Numbered from the stretch's first letter, positions 19,783 to 29,339 are shown. The stretch: DNA of 64,000 nt from Leucobacter insecticola (GCF_011382965.1 NZ_CP049934.1:2790001-2854000); one strand, 5' to 3'. The notes: generated by a model from the letters alone, not told the origin. Translations and numbers: made by a program.

Positions 19783-21401
19783 CTACTGCTCCAACTGTTC
19801 TTGTTCAGCGCGCAGTTCAGCAATCTTTTCGGCGTTGCTCTTGTTGCTGAGCGGAATATTCGGCAGGAACATGATCGCCAGAATAGCAACAAGCGCGACG
19901 GGTGATGCCGCGAGGAACACATTGCCGATACCGTGACCGTACGCACTCTCGACGACGATGCGGATCGGTTCGGGTAGTTCCGCAATTTTCGGGATCGTGC
20001 CCCCTGCAAGACTGTCAGCGCCCACCAGGTTCGCGGGGCTCAGCTTACTGAGGCCGTCCTTGATGTATTCGACAACGAGGTTCGCCAGCAACGCCCCATC
20101 GCGGACATTCCTGCGGTGCCGCCGATGGTACGGAAGAACGTAACCGCCGAACTCGCAACGCCCATCTGCGTGGGCGAGACGGTGTTTTGCACCACGAGTA
20201 CGAGGTTTTGCATACACATGCCGACGCCGGAGCCGAGCACAAACATCGCGATACCGACAAACACGAAGGAGGTGTCGTAGCGTAGCTGCCCCATCATGAA
20301 CAATCCTGCGAGCATGATGAAGGATCCAGCAACCATGAACCCCTTCCACTTGCCTGTGCGGGTGATCAGTTGGCCAACAATGGTGGAAGCGAGCAGCACA
20401 CCAGCCATCATCGGGATCGTCAGCAGCCCCGACTCGGTCGGTGTCTTGCCGCGTGCGAGCTGCATGTACTGTCCGAGGAACACGGAGGTGCCGAACATGG
20501 CAAGCCCGACGGCGATGCTCGCGATGACCGCCATGGTGAAAGTGCGGTTCTTGAACAATGAGAGCGGGATCAGCGGCTCTTCGACGCGAAGCTCAACGAT
20601 CACCGCGATCAAGAGCATCAGCAGGCCGCCACCCACCATCAGCCAGGTCTGCCACGACCACCAGTCAAACTCAGTACCGCCGAGGGTGACCCAGATCAGC
20701 AGGCTCGCAAAACCGAGCGAGATGAAGGTCGCGCCGAGGTAGTCGATCTTAATCTTGCGCTTTTCGGTGCGCAGGTGCAGGGTGCGCTGCAGCACGATGA
20801 TGGCCGCGATCGCGATCGGAGCGGCAACGTAGAAGTTCCAGCGCCAGCCGAGCGTGTCGGTGATGGCGCCGCCGAGCAGCGGGCCGCCGACCGTGGAGAC
20901 CGCCATGATTGCGCCCATGATACCCATGTATTTGCCGCGTTCGCGGGGGCTGATGATCTCAGCAAGGACGATCTGGCCGAGCGCACCGAGACCGCCCGCC
21001 CCCAGACCCTGCAGCACGCGGAACGCGATCAACCAAGAGGGTTCTTGTGCGGTGCCGGCGAGCGCCGAGCCCACAGTGAAAAGAATCAGGGAGAGCTGCA
21101 GCAGCACCTTTTTGCTGGTGAGGTCGGCAAGCTTGCCCCAGATCGGGGTCGAGATCGCCGAAGCGAGCATGGTGCCCGTGACGACCCAGGTGAAGGCTGC
21201 CTGGTTGCCGTTGATATCGGCGATGATGATCGGCATCGACGTACCAACGACCGTCATGGAGAGCATGGAGACGGCCATGCTCATGAAGAGGCCGGTGAGC
21301 GCGAGGTTCTTTTCGCGACCCTTCAACACACCTTCGACGGGTGATTCTTTCAGGGATTCGGTCTGTGTCTGTGACATCTGAGGAGCGGGAACTTTCTGCA
21401 T
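19783..21401 (-). pseudogene. MFS multidrug exporter, DHA2/EmrB-QacA type, frameshifted
   Basis: A 14-helix drug/proton antiporter of about 539 residues starting at ATG 21401. Motif A is seen as GKLADLTSKK and the motif C region as GLGAGGLGALGQIVLAE. The frame breaks at a four-C run (20094-20097), where ATG GGG GCG should read through. One extra base joins RTIGGTAGMSAMG to ALLANLVVEYIKDGL and the last helix, with the stop at 19783. No other lesion is seen. It is co-transcribed with the MarR gene and likely induced by its own substrates. Confidence 0.88.
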
Positions 21402-21409
21402 GCGATCTT

Positions 21410-21455
21410 TAGTTGACGAAGATCAACTATATGCAGATCGTTGACCCCTGTCAAC
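21410..21455. promoter_or_regulatory. Tandem MarR-type operators
   Basis: Site 1 (21410-21429) is TAGTTGA-N6-TCAACTA. Site 2 (21440-21455) is GTTGA-N6-TCAAC. They share the GTTGA-N6-TCAAC core with centres 28 bp apart and cover the -10 and -35 hexamers respectively. This is the expected layout for repression by the MarR protein of the same operon. Confidence 0.78.
21426..21454 (-). promoter_or_regulatory. Sigma-70 promoter of the efflux/MarR operon
   Basis: On the minus strand TTGACA (21454-21449) is followed by exactly 17 bp and TATAGT (21431-21426), a near-consensus promoter. The start of transcription would be near 21419, giving a leader of under 20 nt before ATG 21401. Both hexamers lie inside MarR-type inverted repeats. 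Confidence 0.8.
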
Positions 21456-21484
21456 TAATCGGCACGGTGCGCCCGCCGCTGTCG

Positions 21485-21555
21485 AGGTGGGGGCAGGATT
21501 CGAACCTGCATACACGACGTTGCGCGTCGTGACCTCGCCATTCGGTCACCCCACC
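21485..21555 (-). tRNA. tRNA-Cys (GCA)
   Basis: A 71-nt cloverleaf: acceptor GGTGGGG pairs with CCCCACC, discriminator U73 (a Cys identity base), a D-arm GACC/GGTC, and T-arm GCAGG-TTCGAAT-CCTGC. The anticodon arm ACGAC-GCGCAAC-GTCGT puts GCA in the anticodon. Position 33 is C instead of the near-universal U, and G32/C38 could pair. CCA is not encoded. Identity is good; the altered loop raises doubt about function. Confidence 0.75.
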
Positions 21556-21599
21556 GTGTGGGCCGCAACGACTGTTGCCAGTCCGCGCGGCCCGTGCGG

Positions 21600-22634
21600 C
21601 TATGCCACATTGTATGCCGCGAGCGCTTCTCCGATCACTTCGAGAGCGACCTCGATTTGCTCGTTGGTGACGGCGAGCGACGGCAAGAAACGGATCACGT
21701 TGCCGTAACTGCCCGCGGTGAGCAACAAGACCCCGCGCTTTGCCGCGTGCGCCGCGATCTGCGACGCGAGGCCCGCGAGCGGAATTGTGGTGCCGGGTTC
21801 AAGAAGCTCGAACGCGATCATCGCGCCGTACCCGCGAATGTATCCGATCACCACATGTTTCTGCGCCAGTGATTGAAGCCCGTCGGTGAGCGTCCGTTCG
21901 ATCCTGGCCGCCTGGGCAAACGGCGCCCCGGTTTCGAGGAGATCCAGCACGGCGTGGGCGGCGGCGATCGAAACGGGGTTGCCGCCAAACGTGCCGCCCA
22001 GTCCGCCAGGATGCGCGCTGTCCATGATCTCGGCCCGGCCCGTGATCCCGGCGAGTGGCAGGCCATCGGCGATGCCCTTCGCCGTGAGGACGAGATCCGG
22101 AACCAGGTTAAAAAACTCGCTCGCAAACCAGGTGCCGGTGCGCCCGAGACCCGCTTGAATCTCGTCGGCGATGAATACGACGCCGTTCTGGGTCGCCCAC
22201 TCCTGCAGCGCAGGCGGATACCCGTCTGCGGGCACGACGAAGCCACCCTCGCCCTGGATCGGTTCCGCAATGATCGCGGCCAGATCCGCAGTGCCGATGC
22301 GCTGCTCAAGATATTCGATGGTGCGGGCGGCTGCCTGAGCGCCGGTCAAACCGTCGCGGATCGGGTAGGAATTGGGTACGCGCTGCACGTCGGGTGCGAA
22401 CGGACCGAAGCTTGTGCCATACGGAGCGACGCGGTGATTCATGGCCATCGTGAGACTCGTGCGGCCGTGAAACGCATGATCGAGGGCCGCCACAACGCGA
22501 CGACCGGTGTGGGCGCGCGCGATCTTCACGGCATTCTCGACGGCCTCGGCGCCAGAGTTGACGAAAAACGTCTTCTTCGCGTGTGCGCCGGGCGTGTGCT
22601 GCGCGAGACGTTCGGCGAGGCGCGACGGCATCAC
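21600..22634 (-). pseudogene. gabT: 4-aminobutyrate aminotransferase, 5'-truncated
   Basis: PLP-dependent class III aminotransferase. The frame starts in the middle of the family fold (RLAERLAQHTPG, then KKTFFVNSGAEAVENAVKIAR). It includes AIIAEPIQGEGGFVVP, IADEIQAGLGRTG and the Schiff-base Lys in LVLTAKGIADGLPLAG. Only about 344 residues remain; the roughly 100 N-terminal residues normal for GabT are absent. An in-frame stop lies right before the GTG/ATG at 22634, and no matching sequence follows upstream. The break coincides with the left edge of the accessory region, so deletion during island formation is likely. Confidence 0.82.
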
Positions 22635-22682
22635 CTAGCTCCAAGTAGCTGAGTTCTCAGCGGGTCGTGGTGAACCTGCGGG

Positions 22683-22871
22683 TCAGACTCCGGTCTGCTT
22701 CGCCTGTTGGATCCACGCGTCTGACACCTGCTCGTTTTCCATCGCCATGCTCGAGGCGACACGATCTACAACCACAGCGAGCCGGGCCTCACGCTTCTGC
22801 TCTTCAGTCTGCGCACGCCAACGCGACAGCGACTGTGCTGCCGACGCGCTGATCTGGACCGTAGTGCTCAT
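22683..22871 (-). CDS. Small protein of unknown function
   Basis: A 62-residue ORF, ATG 22871. It reads as a soluble helical peptide (QISASAAQSLSRWRAQTEEQKREARLAVVVDRVASSMAMENEQVSDAWIQQAKQTG) with no membrane segment or known motif. It ends 49 bp before the truncated gabT. No strong RBS is visible. Amino-acid composition is natural, but this could be chance. Confidence 0.4.
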   Translation of the reverse strand: MSTTVQISASAAQSLSRWRAQTEEQKREARLAVVVDRVASSMAMENEQVSDAWIQQAKQTGV

Positions 22872-23059
22872 GAAATGGATTCTACGCCACCATCGATTTG
22901 AAACGCAGGGTCACGCGGAGTGACGGTTCAGCAGATTGCATCTGTTCAGCAGAATAGGGGGAAATCCGGATGCAGCAGGTGAGACCTTGTCAGGTCTAGC
23001 CCCCAGCTTCCCGGGGACATGCTTGACTACGACGTAGCGTCATAGTTCACACTAGAGGG

Positions 23060-23723
23060 ATGACGCAGAGAGGCACTTGGCTGAGAACGGCGCATCGGGT
23101 ACACACAGCACTCACGGTCACTGTCGTTCTCACGCTGCTCGTGCTCAACCTCACGGGATTACTGAGCGGAGGCATTGCCCTGCGCCTGTTCTTGGCAATC
23201 GAGGTTCCACTCCTTCTAGCTTTCCTCGCGATCACTGTGCTGAGATTCAAACGCTTCGGGCGCTCCGCAGACGCTACAGACACGGGACTCCTCGACAGGA
23301 TCGAAACAGAAGAGCCTCTGCTTCGCCCCGTCGTCACCGAGCTCCGGGCATTCGGAAGCCTCTACCTGGCAGCTACGAAGAAACGGCAGCTGCCTCCCCG
23401 CGCAGAACCCTTCGGATACACCAAAGGAACAATGACTATCCCTACGGTGATGATCGCAGTGAGCTTGGCTGAGTTGGTGATTGTGCATTTTCTCGTTCCT
23501 TGGGAGTGGCTGCGGATCGTGCTGCTGATCCTCACGATTTGGGCGGTGCTATTCATCCTGGGTTTCTTTGCAACTCGCATCGTGCATCCTCACTTCATCA
23601 ACAACGAGGCACTGCATCTTCGCTGGGGGCATCAGTCCGTGTTGGCAACGCCGCTCACCAACATTGTCTCCGCGGCCAGACATGCCAACCACGCGCATAC
23701 GCAACCGCAGATCGATGGTGAAC
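23060..23723 (+). pseudogene. Membrane protein interrupted by an IS3-family element
   Basis: From ATG 23060 the frame encodes about 221 residues with four hydrophobic helices: two near the N-terminus (VTVVLTLLVLNLTGLLSGG and LFLAIEVPLLLAFLAITVL) and two more (MIAVSLAELVIVHFLV, WLRIVLLILTIWAVLFIL). The C-terminal soluble part stops at IDGE, where the IS left end begins at 23724; the frame then runs on into the transposase orfA. The sequence past the IS could add RSRSVTDLETNP and a stop, but there is no target duplication to prove both sides were contiguous. Function unknown. Confidence 0.65.
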
Positions 23724-23776
23724 TGAAGCGCTCTGGGTTTGTTGGAGATTCCGTACTTTGGAAAGAGGATGGAGTC

Positions 23777-24109
23777 ATGGAACGAGTAAACAACAGAGCG
23801 CGCAGATACTCGGTTGAGGAGAAAGCGGCCGCGGTCCGCATGGTACGGACTCTCCAGACAGAACTCGGTAAGAGTCAAGGGACGGTGCAGCGTGTTGCTG
23901 ACCAGCTTGGCTATGGACCAGAATCGGTGCGTTCCTGGGTACGTCAAGCCGACATTGATGACGGAGTGCATGCTGGAGTGACGACCGATGAGCAGACGCG
24001 TATGCGTGAGCTTGAACAAGAGAACCGTGAACTTAAACGCGCGAATGAAATTCTGAAGCGGGCCGCGTCTTTCTTCGGGGCGGAACTCGACCGCGAACAT
24101 CGGAGCTAG
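23777..24109 (+). CDS. IS3-family transposase OrfA, copy 1
   Basis: A 110-residue HTH protein (RRYSVEEKAAAVRMVRTLQ, GYGPESVRSWVRQADID) with a C-terminal coiled-coil heptad region (MRELEQENRELKRANEILKRAASFFGAEL), the standard OrfA layout that pairs with OrfB. ATG 23777. Its stop overlaps the GTG of OrfB by one base. Confidence 0.88.
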   Translation: MERVNNRARRYSVEEKAAAVRMVRTLQTELGKSQGTVQRVADQLGYGPESVRSWVRQADIDDGVHAGVTTDEQTRMRELEQENRELKRANEILKRAASFFGAELDREHRS

Positions 24110-25017
24110 TGGCATTCATTCACCGCAACAAGGACGATGTTGTTGCTGGGCGCAGGGTCGGGGTCGAGTTCATCTGCAGCGTGCTGCAGGTGGCCCCGTC
24201 AACCTACTACGCCGCGAACGGGAGACCAGCCTCGGTCCGGCAGCTCAGAGACGCTGAAGTCGCGCCGCAGTTGCTCGAGATCTGGGAGACGAACTGCTCT
24301 GTATATGGAGTACGTAAGCTCTGGAAAGCCGCGAAGCGTGCCGGGATCGGTATTGGTCGCGACCAGGTCGCGAGACTCATGAAGATCCTCGAGATTGCGG
24401 GAGTAGGCCGTGAGAAGCGGGTGAAGACCACGAAACCAGACCCGGCAGTGCCCAGACATCCAGACCTCGTGAACCGGGTATTCTCCGCGGACGGGCCGAA
24501 CCAGTTGTGGGTGACGGATTTGACGTTCGTGCCCACCTGGCAGGGCGTCGCGTATGTGTGTTTCATCATTGATGCGTTCAGTCGCATGATCGTGGGGTGG
24601 CGGTGCGCCTCGAACATGAGAACTGAGACGGTACTTGATGCGATCGAAATGGCCCGCTGGTCACGGGGTAGAAAACTTCCCGAGCTTCGGTGCCATTCTG
24701 ATGCGGGGTCGCAATTCACGTTTATTCGCTACGGGGAACGCCTAGCTGAGATAGGTGCGACGCCCTCGATCGGGACCGTTGGTGACAGTTATGACAATGC
24801 CCTCGCGGAGACAGTCAACGGGTATTACAAGGCTGAACTGGTGCGTGGGCCAGCGAAAGAGGGGCCGTGGAAGACGATCGATGATCTCGAGCTCGCGACG
24901 CTCGGCTGGGTGCATTGGCACAACACGCAGCGGCTGCATAGCTATCTCGGTGATGTGCCCCGGCAGAGCATGAGGAGTCGTTCTATGCTGGAGTTACCAG
25001 CGTCAAAGAACTGGTAG
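24109..25017 (+). CDS. IS3-family transposase OrfB (integrase core), copy 1
   Basis: 302 residues with an rve-type DDE catalytic core: WVTDLTFVPTWQGVAYVCFIID (first Asp), CHSDAGSQFT (second Asp) and SYDNALAETVNGYYKAELV (catalytic Glu). The HTH_21-type N-terminal domain is present. Intact, starting with GTG, and likely made as an OrfAB fusion by slippage or by coupled translation. Confidence 0.9.
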   Translation: MAFIHRNKDDVVAGRRVGVEFICSVLQVAPSTYYAANGRPASVRQLRDAEVAPQLLEIWETNCSVYGVRKLWKAAKRAGIGIGRDQVARLMKILEIAGVGREKRVKTTKPDPAVPRHPDLVNRVFSADGPNQLWVTDLTFVPTWQGVAYVCFIIDAFSRMIVGWRCASNMRTETVLDAIEMARWSRGRKLPELRCHSDAGSQFTFIRYGERLAEIGATPSIGTVGDSYDNALAETVNGYYKAELVRGPAKEGPWKTIDDLELATLGWVHWHNTQRLHSYLGDVPRQSMRSRSMLELPASKNW

Positions 25018-25165
25018 AAATCAAATGAGCTGAGTCTCCAACAAACCCAGAGCGCTTCAGCTCTCGCAGCGTGACTGATCTGGAAACAAATCCATAAGTC
25101 AGGTCAAAACAACCACGGGCTCGGCAACAGGCCAGCGACTAGTTATGCGGGCACAGGGCTTCAAT

Positions 25166-25981
25166 CTAGGGGCCCCAGACACCGCTCGCATCGTCCCAGA
25201 TAGATACGCTCTTGGGGTTCTCTTCCGTTGGAATGACTGGTGAGTCTTGGAAGAAGCCTGTTGCAACTTGGTCGAGCGAATCAAAGGCACGCCGCGCCAC
25301 TGTCTCGTCGTTCGTCGTGACGACCGCTTTGAACGAGCGCTCACCGTCAGCAATAGACACGTTGATTGCAGTGACCGCCAAGGAATCTCCGCCGCGGGGC
25401 GTCCGCCGCTGATTAAACAGCTTCTTTATTCCGTCCCAGATCCCATTGGCGCTAACCGAAAGGAAAATCGCATATGAGACGTCGACAAAGATCTGAGGAT
25501 CAGGAGCAAAGCTGAACTGGTAAGCGCGTTGAACCTCAATCAGTTTTCGATCAACTCCAGTCGCGGCAAGTTGCTCCTCGGCATCGATGAGAGCCTCATC
25601 TGCGAACCAAGCGTGATCAGCACTTATTCGAATAACAGCGTCGCTTGTGTGCCCTTCGCTCAGGTCACGAGCCAGCGGGGCTGTTAGCGTCGCGGATACC
25701 CCAGAGTGGGATACAAGCAGATGCTGGTCATCCTCGTGGATTTCGGCCCGGAATTTCAATTCGTCGACTCCATCTTGGCGGGTCTCCACAAAGGCGTCAA
25801 AACCCCGTATCCGGATCGGCCTGGATAGCTTGTGATCCACATGGAAAGGGATATCTCTCGCCTGCATTTGATTCGCCAGTTCCCTGAGCATATCGGGAGG
25901 GATCGAGACGCCACCGTAGGCCTCGATCGGGTCACTGGTCGTCAATGTCCCGCGAACTGGGCGCCACTCCGAACTTGTCAT
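25166..25981 (-). CDS. Hypothetical protein, possibly prohead-protease-like N-terminus
   Basis: A 271-residue protein, ATG 25981. I do not recognise it firmly. The N-terminal half (RGTLTTSDPIEAYGGVSIPPDMLRELANQMQARDIPFHVDHKLSRPI, then FRAEIHEDDQHLLVSHSGVSATL) has the rhythm of phage prohead proteases or related folds. The middle (YQFSFAPDPQIFVDVSYAIFLSVSANGIWDGIKKLFNQRR) is hydrophobic. The C-terminus is a small alpha/beta segment (INVSIADGERSFKAVVTTND). Lower GC than the flanks; it lies near the TIR gene in the island. A defence link is speculation. Confidence 0.6.
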   Translation of the reverse strand: MTSSEWRPVRGTLTTSDPIEAYGGVSIPPDMLRELANQMQARDIPFHVDHKLSRPIRIRGFDAFVETRQDGVDELKFRAEIHEDDQHLLVSHSGVSATLTAPLARDLSEGHTSDAVIRISADHAWFADEALIDAEEQLAATGVDRKLIEVQRAYQFSFAPDPQIFVDVSYAIFLSVSANGIWDGIKKLFNQRRTPRGGDSLAVTAINVSIADGERSFKAVVTTNDETVARRAFDSLDQVATGFFQDSPVIPTEENPKSVSIWDDASGVWGP

Positions 25982-26702
25982 GGGGTAATTCTCTTCCTAA
26001 TACGCTGAAGAATTGAAGACTACACCGGCTAATCAATGAACAGGGCGTTGACGCACCTCCACCGTTCGCGATAGGACGGCTAAACTGTGGTCATGAACCG
26101 AGGTCCACTTTCCATTCCTTGCTGAACTGAAAGAGTTGGCCTCACATTTCGGCAACTTCTACTAAGTCGCAAGCTGCTCAACTTCGGCGAACTCTCCGAC
26201 GTGCATTGGATCTTGGGTGAGATGAGCCATCCATTGCCTCGGAAGTACCTTCATGCGAAAAAAGACTTGATGGATCTCCCCATCCGTAAGCTTTCAGTGC
26301 CGCCCTACGCATGCATAGCCTCCCAGGCTTCTACGGCACGGCCAAATGGCTGAAGAATTTGGTCAGGGGTGACCTTGTAGAGGAACGAATCCGCCAGTTT
26401 GCCAGCAGTCAGATCACAGGTCTTCTGTGGGGTGGCGAATGTAGACCCCAGATCCACTAGTTACTCAAAAGGTGACGGCTCGCAGGCATGAATTTAGGTG
26501 GCCCGCTATCCTATACATGCCGCGTTACAAGTTGTGGCTCCCGCCCAGGTGGCGGAGAAGGCGCGATGCCCGAGCCGAATACAATTCAGGGATGCGGCCG
26601 AGGCACGGCGGCCCATTAAGGGTGTTCTCGGTAGAGCCCGAGTTAGAGTGTCGTCCCCCTTGTGTAAACGCCGACACGGCAGCAGCACAAGGGGGATACG
26701 CA
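25982..26702. other. Gene-poor gap with decayed fragments
   Basis: No complete gene is visible over about 720 bp apart from a short fragment at 26305-26457. Short open stretches on both strands are broken by stops. The composition is mixed, as expected of eroded island DNA. Confidence 0.5.
26305..26457 (-). pseudogene. C-terminal gene remnant, unidentified
   Basis: A short minus-strand frame from GTG 26457 to TAG at 26305 encodes about 50 residues of natural composition (KTCDLTAGKLADSFLYKV, TPDQILQPFGRAVEAWEAM). It has no visible start signal and an in-frame stop just upstream. It looks like the tail of a lost gene. No family recognised. Confidence 0.3.
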
Positions 26703-27455
26703 TTAGGTAGTCGAGAATGGCGATTCAACTACTGGTCGACGGATGCTGTTGTTCACCCTCAACCCTCCGGAGCTGAGTTCGGATGCAAATTTCCGAAGTG
26801 CCTCGCGAGTACTGTTCGGGCTCCCTTTCGAGAAAGTATGTGCTTTTCCTTTTGGAGAGCGCAACCGCAGAGTTGTAGGACTATTTGTCTTCACAGTCCA
26901 TCCTTGGGCTACAGCGTTTGCACACAGAATCGCTAGCTCTTGATCTAGACCGTTGTTCGCAACAGCACTGACCTTTGAGCGCGCCGTGAATTGGAAAGGC
27001 CCTAACGCACTTATTCGCTGTTCGATCTGAAGAGCAGCACCGTTGACTGCTGCGCGATAGTTTCCGTCTTCTCTCGAATGGTACGGAAGTCGCGTCAGCC
27101 CAAGTACGTCCGTCGGGAGCTTAAGTTGATCTGTTGCCAGCAAATAAACACGATCGCGACCGAGAGCGCCTGCAAACAAGCCAAATTCGAGAATAATGTT
27201 GTCTCTCGCTGCAGGCATCTCGACTCCACGACTAACGGTGGTGTCATCAGGAGTTGCTATCAAGACGGCGAAATCAACTCGCTTGGCCAAGTCTAGTAAG
27301 GAGTCAAGTGTGTACCCGCTTGGCTCAAACACGCCCTGATCCCAACGTTCCACTTGGCATGCGTTTCCAAGCTCCTCCTGCAAGTTCCGAGCAATTTCTC
27401 GTCCTTCAGCTGACGAACCAATAAAAAGTCGCACGGGAGATGAAGCTTTAGTCAT
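26703..27455 (-). CDS. TIR-like (CAP12/Pycsar effector type) nucleotide-binding protein
   Basis: 250 residues. Residues 8-120 match the CAP12/PCTIR TIR family: VRLFIGSSAEGREIARNLQEEL, VERWDQGVFEPSGYTLDSLLD, FAVLIATPDDT and ARDNIILEFGLFAGALGRDRV with the conserved Glu90. Such domains act as NAD-degrading effectors in CBASS/Pycsar-type antiphage systems. The C-terminal 100 residues (GLDQELAILCANAVAQGW, KTNSPTTLRLRSPKG, FSKGSPNS) resemble a HicA/dsRBD-like nucleic-acid-binding fold, an inference from the GW...LRL.SP.G pattern. No cyclase gene is adjacent. It ends with natural low-GC codon use unlike the core genes. Confidence 0.75.
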   Translation of the reverse strand: MTKASSPVRLFIGSSAEGREIARNLQEELGNACQVERWDQGVFEPSGYTLDSLLDLAKRVDFAVLIATPDDTTVSRGVEMPAARDNIILEFGLFAGALGRDRVYLLATDQLKLPTDVLGLTRLPYHSREDGNYRAAVNGAALQIEQRISALGPFQFTARSKVSAVANNGLDQELAILCANAVAQGWTVKTNSPTTLRLRSPKGKAHTFSKGSPNSTREALRKFASELSSGGLRVNNSIRRPVVESPFSTT

Positions 27456-27763
27456 ACATCCACACTAAGGGCCGGACCACTAGTAGGCGACTCATACTCA
27501 TCAAGATTAGAAAAGGCTGAACCGGCCAGTCCATAGGATCGCTGAGGACTAGGAGTCTTGGTGAGTCACAGTGCGACTTCTTGAAGCCCTCTAGTTTCAT
27601 CACCAGGCCTAGTTGTGGAAATGGGCATTGGCTTTGATCTCCGAGTGATCGAGCGCACGGAACATCAACTAGGCCCTCACTGCGACGAAGTCGACTCACC
27701 GGACTGAAAACGCAATCTTTAGCTCAACCTGCATGCAGTTACAAATCGATGCCGAGTGCATTA
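27456..27763. other. Intergenic region between the TIR gene and IS5 copy 2
   Basis: About 300 bp, no convincing gene on either strand. It must contain the promoter of the leftward TIR gene, but no clear hexamer pair stands out. The IS5 element truncates whatever lay to the right. Confidence 0.4.
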
Positions 27764-28655
27764 GGGTGTGTTGATTAAGTCTGTTTTGATCCAGATCAAA
27801 ATCGACTCCAGCGCGACACCGGCCCGATAGTTTCGTGCAAGCTTGTCAGACCGCATCGCGATCCCGCGCCACTGCTTCAACCGATTGAAACACCGCTCAA
27901 CCACATTCCGCCCCCGATACCTCTGCTGCTGCTCTTCCCCGAACTCGATCGGACGGCCCGCCCGTTTACGTCGCTTCGCGATCTGATCACTGCGCTCGGG
28001 AATCGTCGCCGCGATCCCGCGCGCCCGCAGCCAGGCACGGCCCGCCCGCGAAGGATACCCCTTGTCGGCGAGCACTCGATCAGGACGAGAACGCGCACGA
28101 CCCCGTTCTCGCGGCACCCGAATGTCGTCCAGCGTCGCAGCAAACATCGTGGTGTCATTCACGTTCCCCGCAGTCACCACCATCCCCAACGGGCGACCTT
28201 TCCCATCAGCAACGAGATGCACCTTCGTTGTCAGGCCGCCACGCGAGCGACCAATCGCATGATTCTCAGGCTCCACGAGCGGATTCTTGTAATTCGACAG
28301 ATCCCTTTTTGATGCGAGGCAGCGTCGCACCATGCTGATGCACGCGCGCGATTGTCGAATCAATCGATACCACCCAGTCAATTGCCCCAAGCTGGTCAGC
28401 CTGCTTCTGCACCTCAGCGAGTAGCAACTCCCAGGTGCCGTCCTCTGCCCACCTGGTAAAGCGTTTGTATATCGTGTTCCACTTCCCGAACCGCTCCGGC
28501 ACGTCCCGCCAAGGAGCCCCGGTTCGGTACTTCCACACCATTCCCTCAACCGCGAGCCGGTGATCCGACCACGGACGAGAACGTCCCGCAGGAACCGGCA
28601 TCAATGGCTCGAACACAGCCCACACTTCATCAGAGATCTCTTGACGCACCACCAT
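27761..28655 (-). CDS. IS5-family DDE transposase, copy 2 (two frames)
   Basis: Identical organisation to the first copy: an N-terminal frame from ATG 28655, then a switch at the A-run to the frame carrying GLTTKVHLVADGKGRPLG, DKGYPSRAGRAWL and ERCFNRLKQW. The stop codon is again TAG formed at the target junction. Differences from copy 1 include Asn-to-Gly in SRA(N/G)RAW. Confidence 0.88.
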
Positions 28656-28704
28656 GCATTAAGTCTTACCGAGAAACACCCCGAAAGACTTAATCAACAC
28701 ACCC
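27764..28704 (-). mobile_element. IS5-family insertion sequence, copy 2
   Basis: 941 bp, same inverted repeats as copy 1, flanked by TA on both sides (TTA ... TAG). Opposite orientation to copy 1, from which it differs by only a few bases (for example Ala-to-Glu near the end of the transposase). Its right end lies 35 bp upstream of the TetR start codon. Confidence 0.92.
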
Positions 28705-28739
28705 TAGGGATCACGCTAGAGCAGTGTAGAGAAGTAACG

Positions 28740-29339
28740 GTGGTAAAGTCTCGGAACGTGACTGTAAAGCAGGAGGGTCGACCTAGGGATCCAGCGATTA
28801 GCCAGGCCTTAGTCTGGACAGCGGAACGTTGGCTGGAAACTGTTGGTTTTGACAAACTGACCGTAGACGGCATCGTCGCGGAAATAGGAACCACGCGACA
28901 GACCTTTTATCGGCGTTACAAAAACTTGGCGATGCTGTCGCTTGAGATTGTGGTCGATCGATATAGTTCACAAGAAGAAGTTGATTCAGGGAATCTCCAG
29001 ACCGACCTCCTTCAGTTTCAACGAAGCGAGTTGGCTTTCTTGACCACGCCACTCATACAGAAGAGTCTTTCTGGTCTTCTCCAAGCAATTCGAGCAGATC
29101 CAGAGGCTTCGCGGCTTTATTTCGACGGAATGATTTTACCTCGGCAACAAAAAATGACTCGAATACTTGCTCGCGCTACCGAACGTGGTGAGATAGAACG
29201 TTCTGATATCGATCCTGTATACATCTGTGACCTGATGTTTGGCCCTCTGATCGCACGAGTCCTAACTCCTGCCACCCCTCCCTTGGATGATCGGCTTGCC
29301 CGTCAGCTCGTGAGCACCGCACTGCGCGAGCTTCAATGA
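28740..29339 (+). CDS. TetR-family transcriptional regulator
   Basis: 199 residues from GTG 28740, preceded by AGAGAAG five bases away; an alternative GTG is at 28758. The N-terminal HTH reads GFDKLTVDGIVAEIGTTRQTFYRRYKNLAMLSLEIV, diagnostic of TetR. The C-terminal domain resembles TetR_C_11-type (TTPLIQKSLSGLLQAIRADPEASRLYFDGMILPRQ). It converges on an MFS transporter 72 bp away and could regulate it. Low GC; the IS5 copy just upstream may have displaced or supplied the promoter. Confidence 0.85.
   Translation: MVKSRNVTVKQEGRPRDPAISQALVWTAERWLETVGFDKLTVDGIVAEIGTTRQTFYRRYKNLAMLSLEIVVDRYSSQEEVDSGNLQTDLLQFQRSELAFLTTPLIQKSLSGLLQAIRADPEASRLYFDGMILPRQQKMTRILARATERGEIERSDIDPVYICDLMFGPLIARVLTPATPPLDDRLARQLVSTALRELQ

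Larger units (their letters stand above)
23724..25059 (+). mobile_element. IS3-family insertion sequence, copy 1
   Basis: A 1336-bp element with inverted repeats TGAAGCGCTCTGGGTTTGTT... and ...AACAAACCCAGAGCGCTTCA. Flanks (GAAC / GCTC) show no target duplication, so the copy has probably taken part in a later rearrangement. A diverged copy of identical length lies inverted at 38850-40185. Confidence 0.92.

Noticed and set aside
27448..27699. 83-residue ORF between the TIR gene and IS5
   Set aside because: Composition random, start overlaps nothing with an RBS; not a gene I can support.
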